This document shows positions 1-6,111 of a stretch of 6,170 nucleotides of DNA, one piece after another. Origin of the DNA: JBECKQ01 sp040235375. GTDB taxonomy: Bacteria > Planctomycetota > Phycisphaerae > UBA1845. The notes beneath the pieces are model-generated. The model made no database searches, was not told the origin of the DNA, and saw only the letters and a program-made list of their open reading frames with translations. A program made the translations under genes and the position numbers. The stretch covers positions 1-6,170 of the forward strand of contig JBECKQ010000139.1 of NCBI GenBank assembly GCA_040235375.1, given 5' to 3'. Numbering within the stretch: position 1 is the stretch's first letter; every line of letters begins with the position of its first letter.

Positions 1-272
1 AGAAGCGCCTCGCGATCGACCGGCGGCAGGGTGACGGCGATCATGCTGTTGAGATCGCGCAGGCCGTAGCGCGCGCCCGGTGGCAGCAGGACGGGTTTTT
101 CGACCTCGGCGGGCGTCATGGCCTGCAGCTCGGACCGCCCCGGCGCCATCGCGTCGGGCGCGGTCGTCCTGTCCGGCGCGTGGTTCACCTGGGCGAATGC
201 CGGCAGGGCCACAGCCAGCAGAATCATCGTCAACGGGAGCGGTTTGCCGCCGTTCGTGCGCAGAATCCTCAT
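1..272 (-). CDS. Secreted protein of unknown function, N-terminal part (truncated by window edge)
   Basis: An open minus-strand frame runs from an ATG at 272 off the left edge, giving 90 residues. The start is supported by a purine-rich GAGGAG about 6-8 nt upstream of the ATG (CCGAGGAGACGAGG before ATG). The N-terminus looks like a Sec signal peptide: Arg and Lys in residues 2-10, a hydrophobic core around residues 13-24 (TMILLAVALPAF) and an AFA|Q signal peptidase I site at residues 25-28. The mature part starts with a Pro/Ala/Thr/Asp-rich stretch (about 31-60), then a more ordered segment containing LLPPGARYGLRDLNSM and TLPPVD. I do not recognise the family from this piece; an exported enzyme or envelope protein is all that can be said. 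A promoter with TTGACA lies about 120 nt upstream, so it is probably transcribed independently of the dipeptidase operon. Confidence 0.75.
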   Translation of the reverse strand, partial: MRILRTNGGKPLPLTMILLAVALPAFAQVNHAPDRTTAPDAMAPGRSELQAMTPAEVEKPVLLPPGARYGLRDLNSMIAVTLPPVDREAL

Positions 273-395
273 CCTCGTCTCCTCGGTTGGCTTAACGCGG
301 CGCGCGGTGGCGACAAGCGCGCCGGCGGAAGCAATCGTGCCGTACTCGTCAATAAGAGAAACCCGATCCCCGGCTACCACGATGCGGTAGATTGC

Positions 396-425
396 AGTTT
401 AGCGATTGCGCGCATTGCGTGTCAA
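396..425 (-). promoter_or_regulatory. Sigma-70-type promoter for the secreted-protein gene
   Basis: On the minus strand a perfect -35 hexamer TTGACA (425-420) is followed after 18 bp by TAAACT (401-396), which matches 4 of 6 positions of TATAAT. The element lies in a non-coding gap and is locally more AT-rich around the -10. The predicted start near 389 would leave a leader of about 117 nt before the ATG at 272. It is the best housekeeping-type promoter match I found in the window. Function is inferred from the match and its position. Confidence 0.55.
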
Positions 426-499
426 CGATCGCGCGCGTGTCGGATTTGCGTCACCAAATGCACACACGCCAGACATACACGCCCCGTGCAATAGGGAAT

Positions 500-512
500 G
501 CGCCGGTGGCGC
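500..512 (-). terminator. Small GC hairpin just after the dipeptidase stop, possible weak terminator
   Basis: A perfect inverted repeat GCGCC-N3-GGCGC begins 5 nt beyond the TAG of the dipeptidase gene. In the minus-strand RNA it is followed by AUUCCCUAUU, which is only a loose U-rich tail. It sits where the operon should end and before an independent promoter, which suits a terminator. The stem is only 5 bp, so it could be chance in such GC-rich DNA. Confidence 0.3.
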
Positions 513-517
513 GCAGG

Positions 518-1801
518 CTAATCGGAAGTGCGCAGTTTGCGGGCGACGTCTTCAGCGGCGCGGAGCACGCGGATGAAGTTGCCGCCCATGATCTTGTGGA
601 TTTCGTCCGCGTTGTATCCGCGGTTGACCAGCGCCTGGATCAGGTAGGGATAGCCCGAAACGTCCTCGAGTTGAACCGGCATGACGCCGGCGCCTTCGTA
701 GTCCGAACCGAAGCCGACGTGATCGATGCCGGCCACCTGCACGATGTGATCGACGTGGTCGGCCAGCGTGTAGGCGTCCCCGTGCGGGATGGGGTGCGCG
801 TTCCTCCAGGCGCGCCAGGCCTTTTCGAAGTCCGCTTCGGCGGGATACTTCTCGTGAAGCTCGCGCTCCGTCTCGAAGTAGCCGGACATGGCCAAGGCGC
901 CGTCCGGCTCGCTGTAGCCGCTGAAGAAGTTGATCATCACGATGCCGCCGTTGTCGCGGACCATGCGCAGAACGTCGTCGGGGACGTTGCGGACGTGGTG
1001 GGCGACGGCGTAGGCGGACGAGTGCGAGAAGATCACCGGCGCCTTGCTGACGCGGATGGCGTCGCGCATGGTGTCGGCGGAGACGTGGGCGAGGTCCACG
1101 AGCATGCCGAGGCGGTTCATCTCGCGCACGACCCGCTCGCCGAATTCGGTCAGGCCGCCGTGTTTCGGCTCGTCGGTGGCGGAGTCGGCCCAGTCGTTGT
1201 TCTCCGAGTGGGTCAGGCCCATGTAGCGGGCGCCGAGATCGTGGAAGCGGTCGAGCGTTTCGAGCGAGTTCTGAATGGTGTGGCCGCCTTCGATGCCCAT
1301 GAGCGAGGCGATTTTGCCTTCCTTGTGGATGCGCTCGATGTCGTCGGCGGTGTAGGCGAGCTCGAAGACGTCCGGGTACTGGTGCACAAGTCGGCGGATG
1401 AGGTCGAACTGCTCGAGTGCCATGCTTGTGGCAGTGCCGGTGCGTTCCGTCTCCGGCGGGACGTAGACGACCCAGACCTGGGCGTCGAGGCCGCCTTTCA
1501 GCAGGCGGGGGATATCGGTCTGGAGATCCGGCTGGCGGACGCGCAGGTCGAGTTTGGTCACGTCACCGCCGGCGTTCTCGCGGATTTGCCAGGGCAGGTC
1601 GTTGTGGCCGTCGATGAGCAGACCCGTGCGCCAGATGCGGATGGCTTCATCGGTGAGCGTGATGGGCGCAGCATTGTCCGCCGGTGCCGTGGTGGTGTTC
1701 GTCGCTGGCGCGGTGGCCGGCTGCGGACTCGCGCCGCCGGCGGCGCCCGCCAGCAGTGCGAGCGTGACTATCATCCCGGCTATCATCGCAAAGTATCGCA
1801 T
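518..1801 (-). CDS. Exported M19-family membrane-dipeptidase-like metallopeptidase
   Basis: The 427-residue product is a zinc dipeptidase of the renal dipeptidase (peptidase M19) family, hydrolysing dipeptides, often with a D-residue at the C-terminal side. An N-terminal signal segment (residues about 2-24, YFAMIAGMIVTLALLAGA) is followed by a Thr/Ala/Pro-rich linker (about 25-48), so it should act outside the cytoplasmic membrane; there is no lipobox cysteine. All family active-site residues are recognisable with family spacing: H66 and D68 (GHND), bridging E171 (GIEGGH), H198 (GLTH), H239 (DLAH), H260 (SHSS), R271 (HVRN) and D367 (GSDY). The C-terminal GGNF signature is present. The ATG at 1801 is chosen; a GTG at 1807 in the same frame adds two residues. 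Neither has a clear Shine-Dalgarno, but the kinase stop lies only 9 bp upstream, so translational coupling is likely. The physiological substrate is unknown; D-Ala-D-Ala or cell-wall peptides are plausible. Confidence 0.95.
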   Translation of the reverse strand: MRYFAMIAGMIVTLALLAGAAGGASPQPATAPATNTTTAPADNAAPITLTDEAIRIWRTGLLIDGHNDLPWQIRENAGGDVTKLDLRVRQPDLQTDIPRLLKGGLDAQVWVVYVPPETERTGTATSMALEQFDLIRRLVHQYPDVFELAYTADDIERIHKEGKIASLMGIEGGHTIQNSLETLDRFHDLGARYMGLTHSENNDWADSATDEPKHGGLTEFGERVVREMNRLGMLVDLAHVSADTMRDAIRVSKAPVIFSHSSAYAVAHHVRNVPDDVLRMVRDNGGIVMINFFSGYSEPDGALAMSGYFETERELHEKYPAEADFEKAWRAWRNAHPIPHGDAYTLADHVDHIVQVAGIDHVGFGSDYEGAGVMPVQLEDVSGYPYLIQALVNRGYNADEIHKIMGGNFIRVLRAAEDVARKLRTSD

Positions 1802-1810
1802 GAGCACAGG

Positions 1811-3262
1811 CTACACGCGCGCGTCGCACCCGTCCACAGGTGGCCGGCCTGCGACGGCGCTGCGCTCGCCGAAAGTGAGGGAGACGGTGGTGCCCTGGCC
1901 GGGGAGCGAGGCAATGCTGATCTCGCCGCCGTGGCCTTCGACGAGCCGGCGGACGAGCGTGAGTCCCATGCCGGTGCCTCCGGACCGTGTGGTGAAGAAT
2001 GGGTCAAACGCCTTGGCGCACGTGGCGGCGGGCATGCCGGCGCCGCGGTCGATTACTTCAATACGCAGCGTGGGTCCGCCGGCGCTGCCGGGGGTATCGT
2101 CGATAGCGCCACACAGTGTCACTACCGAGCCCGGCGTGCTGTGGTGCGCAGCGTTGACGGCGAGCTCCGCCAGGGCCTCCGCCACACGCTCCTGGTCGAG
2201 CGGCCAGCTTCGCCCCCCGGTGCGATCCTCGATCACGATCTGGACCTCGTCCGTCGTCAGTGTCTGGCCGGCGCGCGTGGCCGCGTCGGCCAGCAGTCTG
2301 CCGACCTGTGTCGGTCGCGGCCGCAAGTCGATGGCGCAGGAGAACTGGAACAGCCGGCGAATCCGCTGATCCATGAGGTCGGCCTGGTGAGCGATGGCGT
2401 CGAACGACTCGCGCACCACGGCGGAGCCGTTCGCCCGGCGAGCGGCCAGTTGGGCGCTGGTGCGAATGGCCGCCAGTGGATTGCGCAGTCCGTGGGCGAT
2501 GTTGGCGCACATCTCGCCGATGGCGCTGAACTCGCGGGCCCGGACGAGTTCCGCCTGGCGTGTGGCGAGCCCCGCGGCCATGTCGTCGATTCCGCGGGCC
2601 AGAACGCCGAGTTCATCGCGGCCGGCGAGCGGCACACGGTGGGCAAGGTCCCCGCGGCCGATGGTCTCGACGCTCGACTTGATCACCCCCACCGGGCGGA
2701 TAAGCCACCGGCGGATGAGGATCATGTGCGCCAGAAACAGAAGTACGGTGAGCAGGCAGGCGACGCCCGTGGCGATCTGGGCGTAAAAGCTCGATCGAGC
2801 GATGGAGACGATCGCGTCCGTCTGCGTCAGATCGTAGAGGTTGTGCAGATCGAGCAGATGCTGTTCGGCGCGGCGCACGATGGACGCGGTCCGGGCGGGG
2901 GCGGCATCGGAGCCGAGAGCGTCGTCCAGTTCGACCAGCGCGGCACGAACGCCGCGCCACGATTGCCGCTCGCGATCGCCGTGGGCCAGCCGAATGTTGA
3001 TGTCGATGTCGTCGAGCGTCGTCATCGCCCAGTCGGCCTCGGTGGATTCCGGCGGCAATCGCTGCGGGTCCGCTCCGGCGGCGATCCAGGCGTAGATTAA
3101 GGTGCGAACGGCGGCGGTGTACTGGGCCAGCTCGCGCGTTCGGACGTACGACCGGGTCTGATTCGCGGTGACGGCGATGGTGCGGACCGTGACTGCAGCC
3201 GAGACGAGAAACAACCCGACGAGGGCGATGAAGGCGACGTTGAGTTTCCAGCGGATGGTCAT
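1811..3262 (-). CDS. NtrB-like HAMP sensor histidine kinase
   Basis: A 483-residue membrane sensor kinase, presumed partner of the sigma-54 response regulator encoded upstream. Order of parts: TM1 about 8-31, an extracytoplasmic sensor of about 128 residues that looks mostly helical, TM2 about 160-183, HAMP about 184-237 (LIRPVGVIKSSVE to the DELGVLARGIDDM helix), then the dimerisation/phosphoacceptor domain with H257 in AHGLRNPLAAIR, and the ATPase domain. That domain has the N box ELAVNAA (N370), G1 DRGAGM (D405), F box FDPFFTT (about 419-425) and G2 GGTGMGL (428-434). Start: ATG at 3262 gives MTIRWKLN directly before TM1; the open frame continues upstream, but there it only overlaps the pseudopilin gene. 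No strong ribosome binding site is visible. It lies 34 bp after the pseudopilin stop and 9 bp before the dipeptidase start, consistent with one operon. Odd: the usual acidic residue after the phospho-accepting His is Gly258. The signal sensed is unknown. Confidence 0.95.
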   Translation of the reverse strand: MTIRWKLNVAFIALVGLFLVSAAVTVRTIAVTANQTRSYVRTRELAQYTAAVRTLIYAWIAAGADPQRLPPESTEADWAMTTLDDIDINIRLAHGDRERQSWRGVRAALVELDDALGSDAAPARTASIVRRAEQHLLDLHNLYDLTQTDAIVSIARSSFYAQIATGVACLLTVLLFLAHMILIRRWLIRPVGVIKSSVETIGRGDLAHRVPLAGRDELGVLARGIDDMAAGLATRQAELVRAREFSAIGEMCANIAHGLRNPLAAIRTSAQLAARRANGSAVVRESFDAIAHQADLMDQRIRRLFQFSCAIDLRPRPTQVGRLLADAATRAGQTLTTDEVQIVIEDRTGGRSWPLDQERVAEALAELAVNAAHHSTPGSVVTLCGAIDDTPGSAGGPTLRIEVIDRGAGMPAATCAKAFDPFFTTRSGGTGMGLTLVRRLVEGHGGEISIASLPGQGTTVSLTFGERSAVAGRPPVDGCDARV

Positions 3263-3296
3263 GGCCGTTCGTCGTGGGCGCCCGGGGTGCGGTCGG

Positions 3297-4091
3297 CTAG
3301 TTACTCGTCTGCGCCGCTCCGAAGGGGTCAGGCTGCGAATAACAGAACGCATGCCAGACCCGGAAGATGTCCGAGGACACGTAGGGGTTGCCCGGCTGAC
3401 TGTCTCCCTTGTCGAGCGCGTTGTAGAAACTGGCGTAGTCGTAGTCGTCGGATTCGTCGTCCCACCGGATTTTCCGATGCCAGATGCTTTCGTCCGAGTC
3501 GGAGTAGCGCGTGGCGCTGGCATCCGTGTAGAGGACGTTGTACGCGGACTTGTGCGCGAGCCGGCCGAGGCCGAAGCCGCCGTACTTGACCGTGAAGTCG
3601 TCGGACACCATCGCCAGATGGCGAAAGCGGCCGAAGCGCGGGCTGTCGCTTGCCGGCAGGTGAACGGCGTAGGCATAACTGCCGACCACGCGGCTCTTCT
3701 CGAAGAGTTCAGGGTCGACGTCGTAATTGAAATCCCGCTGGCTGGGGCAACGGAAGAGCCGGGGGTCGGCAACTTCCGTGGGTACCAGAAGGCCGAGATT
3801 GACCATCTCACCGGGGACGCTCAAGAGCGACCGGGGCGCGTACTTGCCGATCGGCTGCATGACCTGCGGTCCGAGTTGGTTGTTCGTATCCGCGTAGGCG
3901 AACAGGGCGACACCGATGTGTTTGAGATTGGCCAGGCAGACGGTCCGGCGGGCGTCTTCGCGCGCTCTGCTCAACGAGGGGAGCAGAATCGCGATCAGCA
4001 GCACCATGATGGACACGACGACGAGCAGTTCGACGAGCGTGTAGGCGTTGGGTGGAGGCATCGGCCGGCGGCGCGACGTGTCGCGTTCCAT
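3297..4091 (-). CDS. Type II secretion/type IV pilus-like pseudopilin, H-X9-DG-type
   Basis: A 264-residue protein with a class III (prepilin) signal. After a basic leader (MERDTSRRRP) comes NAYTLVELLVVVSIM, followed by a hydrophobic helix to about residue 38 (LLIAILLPSLSRARED). Cleavage is expected between A16 and Y17, placing the conserved Glu at +5 (E21); the usual -1 Gly is replaced by Ala and +1 Phe by Tyr. The stretch CLANLKHIGVALFAYADTNN (52-71) is typical of planctomycete pseudopilins, as is FRCPSQ. H180 to D190 has the nine-residue spacing of the H-X9-DG processing-associated motif (family knowledge), but the next residue is Ala191 rather than Gly. The start is set by AAGGAG seven bases before ATG 4091; the open frame continues upstream without such a site. 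It is first in a probable operon with the kinase and dipeptidase. The partner secretion/pilus genes are not in the window, so its assembly role is inferred. Confidence 0.92.
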   Translation of the reverse strand: MERDTSRRRPMPPPNAYTLVELLVVVSIMVLLIAILLPSLSRAREDARRTVCLANLKHIGVALFAYADTNNQLGPQVMQPIGKYAPRSLLSVPGEMVNLGLLVPTEVADPRLFRCPSQRDFNYDVDPELFEKSRVVGSYAYAVHLPASDSPRFGRFRHLAMVSDDFTVKYGGFGLGRLAHKSAYNVLYTDASATRYSDSDESIWHRKIRWDDESDDYDYASFYNALDKGDSQPGNPYVSSDIFRVWHAFCYSQPDPFGAAQTSN

Positions 4092-4138
4092 GATGACGCT
4101 CCTTGCATGCGTGAAGATCCGTGCCCGGCGTAGACAGA

Positions 4139-4148
4139 CGTAATTACG
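4139..4148. repeat. Perfect 10-bp palindrome CGTAATTACG
   Basis: A self-complementary CGTAATTACG lies immediately next to the 17-bp dyad at 4149-4165, 48 bp before the pseudopilin ATG. It overlaps the predicted transcription start of the sigma-54-like promoter, so it could be an operator or an initial melting region. It is one of few AT-rich patches in this GC-rich region. Short palindromes can occur by chance. Confidence 0.4.
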
Positions 4149-4150
4149 CG

Positions 4151-4165
4151 GCACGATGCGTGCCG
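4151..4165 (-). promoter_or_regulatory. Sigma-54 (RpoN)-like -24/-12 promoter for the pseudopilin operon
   Basis: Read on the minus strand, CGGCACG-CATC-GTGC carries the invariant GG (-24) and GC (-12) at the required spacing, and agrees with TGGCACG-N4-TTGC at all but two defined positions (first T and first T of TTGC). The predicted start is near 4139, leaving a leader of about 48 nt that includes the AAGGAG site before ATG 4091. The neighbouring gene encodes a sigma-54 activator, and two possible enhancer copies lie about 108 and 127 bp upstream. Caveat: the element is part of a perfect 7-bp-arm dyad (4149-4165), so the same match reads on the plus strand and it might instead be an operator. 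Confidence 0.5.
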
Positions 4166-4239
4166 AATCGGCCCGAACGCCCGACATGGGAGAATACGTT
4201 CGAGGCGTGCCGGAAAGCAACGCCGGCGGCTGTTCGCCC

Positions 4240-4274
4240 TGCGACCGTACCCGCGAAGTGCGACCGTGTACGCG
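4240..4274. promoter_or_regulatory. Two direct copies of TGCGAC-N4-NNCGCG, candidate enhancer (activator-binding) sites
   Basis: Copy A (4240-4255) reads TGCGAC-CGTA-CCCGCG and copy B (4259-4274) reads TGCGAC-CGTG-TACGCG. They share nine bases, TGCGACCGT, at a 19-bp period, close to two helical turns. Each is an imperfect GCG...CGC dyad of 16 bp, comparable in size and layout with NtrC-type sites (TGCACC-N5-GGTGCA in enteric NtrC). Their centres are about 108 and 127 bp upstream of the predicted sigma-54 start at 4139, within the range typical for upstream activator sites. The same TGCGAC half-site occurs as a perfect dyad at 5909-5924. Binding by the adjacent regulator is inferred. Confidence 0.45.
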
Positions 4275-4280
4275 ATGGTG

Positions 4281-4314
4281 CCCGATGCAGGGAAAGCGGC
4301 CGTCCGCCATCGGG
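4281..4314 (-). other. Inverted repeat able to form a hairpin downstream of the regulator gene
   Basis: CCCGATG (4281-4287) pairs with CATCGGG (4308-4314), with a nested GCGG-CCGT-CCGC hairpin in the loop (4296-4307). It lies about 49 nt after the stop of the response-regulator gene, where a transcript end would be expected. The minus-strand RNA has no U tract after the stem, so it is not a standard intrinsic terminator; it may assist termination or simply be a dyad upstream of the enhancer-like copies. Confidence 0.3.
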
Positions 4315-4362
4315 TTTGCTCGGGGTGGGGTGGACGGTGCTCCTGCTGGCCGCTGACTTTGA

Positions 4363-5772
4363 CTATCGATCGCCGCGTTCTTTTTCGTAGCGATCGAGCC
4401 GGTAGCGGATGGCGTCGCGCGATATGCCCAGGATCCGCGCCGCGCGGCTCACGTTCTGCTTTGAATATTCGAGCGCGGCGCGGATGACCTTGTATTCCAG
4501 CTCTTCGAGCCGCGCGCCCCCTTCGCCGAAGTCCATGTTTACGACGCGTTCGCCGGGCAGCTCGACGCGAAGACTGGCGCCGTGCTCCGGCGGGTGAACG
4601 TTCAGATGCTCGGGGCGGACAACGGGCCCGTCGGCGATGAGCACGGCGCTCTCGATGACGTGCGAGAGTTCGCGCACGTTTCCGGGCCAGTCGTAACGGC
4701 GGAGCAGATCGACGCTTTCGGCGGTAAGTTCGCCGATGGGGATGCCGAACCGGCCGGCATAGAGCTTCACGAAGTGCGAAGTGAGCAGGTCGATGTCGCC
4801 GGCGCGGGCGCGCAGGGGCGGCAGTTCGATGGTGAGCACGCGGAGGCGATGGTACAGATCGTCGCGGAACTGGCCGGCGTCAATGGCCCCGGCCAGGTTG
4901 CGATTGGTCGCGGCGATGATGTGGATGTCTATCTGGCGGTCGGCAGTGCCGCCCACGGGGCGAACGCGGCGATGTTCGATCACGCCGAGGAGTTTGGCCT
5001 GAAGCGGGGCGGCCATGTGGCCGACCTCGTCCAGATAGATGGTGCCGCCGTCGGCGATATCGAAGAGGCCGCGTTTGTCGCCGCGGGCGTCGGTGAATGC
5101 CCCTTTGACGTGGCCGAACAGCTCGGCCTCGACCAGCTGCTCGGGCAGGGCGGTGCAGTTGATATGCACGAAGGGGCGTTCGCGGCGAGGCCCGGCGTAG
5201 TGGATGGCGCGGGCGACGAGGTCCTTTCCCGTGCCCGTCTCGCCGGTGAGCAGAACGGGCGGGGCCATATCGGAGACGAGCGCGGGTGACGACACGATTC
5301 GGCGGATGAACTGCTTCACCGTCTGCATGGGAGGCGACTCGCCGATGAGGCCGTCGAGGCTCGCGGTCTGGCCTTCGCGCGTGCGGAAGTAGTCAAGGTT
5401 CGCGGCAAGACGACGGTGCTCGAGCACGCGGTCGACGACCAGGTCCACCTCGCGGAGGTCGACCGGCTTGGTGAGGTAGTCGCTGACGCCGGCCCGCATG
5501 GCTTCGACGACGCTGTCAAAGTTACCGTACGCGGTCATGACGACCACGGAAGCGCTGCTTCCGCGGCGGTTCAATTCCCGCACCACGTCCATACCGTCGA
5601 TACCGGGGAGGCGCAGGTCAAGGAGAATGACATCCGGAGTAGCGCCCGCCACCTGTTGCAGGCCGTCTTCTCCGCTGTGCGCGCACGTGGCGTCATGTCC
5701 GGCGAGCCGGAGCGACTCCGCGAGGTTGCCGGCGAGCATGACCTCGTCCTCGATGATGAGCACTTGCGCCAT
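4363..5772 (-). CDS. NtrC-family sigma-54-dependent response regulator
   Basis: A 469-residue cytoplasmic transcription activator in three parts. The receiver (about 1-120) has acidic pocket E8/D9, phosphoacceptor D52 (LLDLRLPG), T80 and K102 (TKP). The AAA+ sigma-54-interaction domain (about 138-380) has Walker A GETGTGKD (K183), loop L1 GAFTDA (224-229), Walker B GGTIYLDEV (D248/E249), sensor I ATNRN, the FRDDLYHRL arginine-finger region and sensor II GNVREL (R367). The C-terminal Fis-type HTH (about 423-462) has NVSRAARILGISRDAIRYRL. Length and domain order are normal for NtrC/ZraR-like regulators. ATG 5772 is chosen because it starts the receiver's first strand (MAQVLIIEDE); the upstream in-frame extension shows no domain sequence, and no strong ribosome binding site is seen. 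It should be phosphorylated by the kinase encoded downstream and drive ATP-dependent opening of sigma-54 promoters. L1 carries Asp in place of the second Gly of the classic GAFTGA. Targets are inferred. Confidence 0.97.
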   Translation of the reverse strand: MAQVLIIEDEVMLAGNLAESLRLAGHDATCAHSGEDGLQQVAGATPDVILLDLRLPGIDGMDVVRELNRRGSSASVVVMTAYGNFDSVVEAMRAGVSDYLTKPVDLREVDLVVDRVLEHRRLAANLDYFRTREGQTASLDGLIGESPPMQTVKQFIRRIVSSPALVSDMAPPVLLTGETGTGKDLVARAIHYAGPRRERPFVHINCTALPEQLVEAELFGHVKGAFTDARGDKRGLFDIADGGTIYLDEVGHMAAPLQAKLLGVIEHRRVRPVGGTADRQIDIHIIAATNRNLAGAIDAGQFRDDLYHRLRVLTIELPPLRARAGDIDLLTSHFVKLYAGRFGIPIGELTAESVDLLRRYDWPGNVRELSHVIESAVLIADGPVVRPEHLNVHPPEHGASLRVELPGERVVNMDFGEGGARLEELEYKVIRAALEYSKQNVSRAARILGISRDAIRYRLDRYEKERGDR

Positions 5773-5908
5773 GAGAGCTGTCACTCTGCTCGTATCCCGG
5801 GCGCTCCGGAACCCGTTGTGCATCAGCAATAACGCGGTGACTCGTTGCCGGCAAGCCTTTCTGCTGCCGCCGGGAGAATGCCGCGATCGTGCGGCCTGAG
5901 GCGCATGT

Positions 5909-5924
5909 TGCGACTAGGGTCGCA
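5909..5924. promoter_or_regulatory. Perfect dyad TGCGAC-TAGG-GTCGCA, candidate operator of the sigma-54 regulator
   Basis: Six-base arms are exactly inverted around a 4-bp spacer. The arm TGCGAC is the same as the half-site repeated at 4240 and 4259 upstream of the pseudopilin, with the same 16-bp layout. It lies about 137 bp upstream of the regulator ATG and about 195 bp upstream of the divergent gene at 6119, so it could serve autoregulation, activation of the divergent gene, or both. Function is inferred from dyad symmetry and recurrence. Confidence 0.45.
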
Positions 5925-6016
5925 CTCACGTCGATTGCAGTCATGTCCGGAGCGCTTCCGCCGTGCAAGTCGAAACACCGCAACTCGCGAGGGGCAAAGA
6001 CATTGCGTCGATGATG

Positions 6017-6031
6017 GCGCGACCTGTGCCA
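6017..6031 (-). promoter_or_regulatory. Partial sigma-54-like element upstream of the regulator gene
   Basis: On the minus strand TGGCAC-AGGTC-GCGC has a perfect -24 block TGGCAC and the invariant GC of the -12 block at the right distance, but lacks the TT of TTGC. It would start a transcript near 6005 and leave a leader of about 230 nt to ATG 5772, with the dyad at 5909-5924 downstream of the start. That geometry is unusual for activation, so the call is tentative. Confidence 0.2.
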
Positions 6032-6102
6032 CACTGGTACGGCACGTGAATGGGATGCCGGCGGATTCGGGCATTCATCGATGGAATTCACTGGCATTCA
6101 GA

Positions 6103-6111
6103 AGAAGGAGG
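6103..6111 (+). promoter_or_regulatory. Strong ribosome binding site for the right-edge gene
   Basis: AGAAGGAGG contains the full GGAGG core, ends 7 nt before ATG 6119, and fixes that start. An upstream ATG at 6081 in another frame closes after 15 codons, overlapping the new start region (stop TAA at 6126-6128), so it is at most a short leader reading frame. Confidence 0.7.

Noticed and set aside
464..484. Two ACACGCC copies 13 bp apart
   Set aside because: Seven-base repeats in GC-rich non-coding DNA, without symmetry or a link to a promoter, are not convincing.
392..3100. Plus-strand open frame of 902 codons, the longest in the window
   Set aside because: It lies antisense to the dipeptidase and kinase genes, whose motifs are complete. 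Its translation is Val/Asp/Gly/Ala/Arg-rich with no recognisable domain, the usual mirror of high-GC coding on the opposite strand, and it has no Shine-Dalgarno.
3263..3811. Upstream extension of the kinase reading frame to 3811
   Set aside because: This part overlaps the pseudopilin gene in another frame and gives Ser/Thr/Arg-rich sequence. The ATG at 3262 directly precedes the first membrane segment.
3168..4133. Plus-strand open frame of 321 codons opposite the pseudopilin
   Set aside because: It is antisense to a clear pseudopilin gene and to the kinase start, has Arg/Val/Gly-rich composition, and shows no domain.
4092..4310. Upstream extension of the pseudopilin frame to 4310
   Set aside because: AAGGAG with 7-nt spacing before ATG 4091, and a short basic leader typical of prepilins, fix the start. 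The extension would place about 73 residues before the leader and would cover the promoter-like elements.
4582..5289. Plus-strand open frame of 235 codons opposite the response regulator
   Set aside because: It is the complement of the AAA+ domain coding region; its composition is that of an antisense shadow, without its own start signals.
6026..6045. GTGCC-N10-GGCAC inverted repeat before the right-edge gene
   Set aside because: The arms are only 5 bp with no symmetry in the centre, which is expected by chance at this base composition. Its left arm is already covered by the partial sigma-54-like element.
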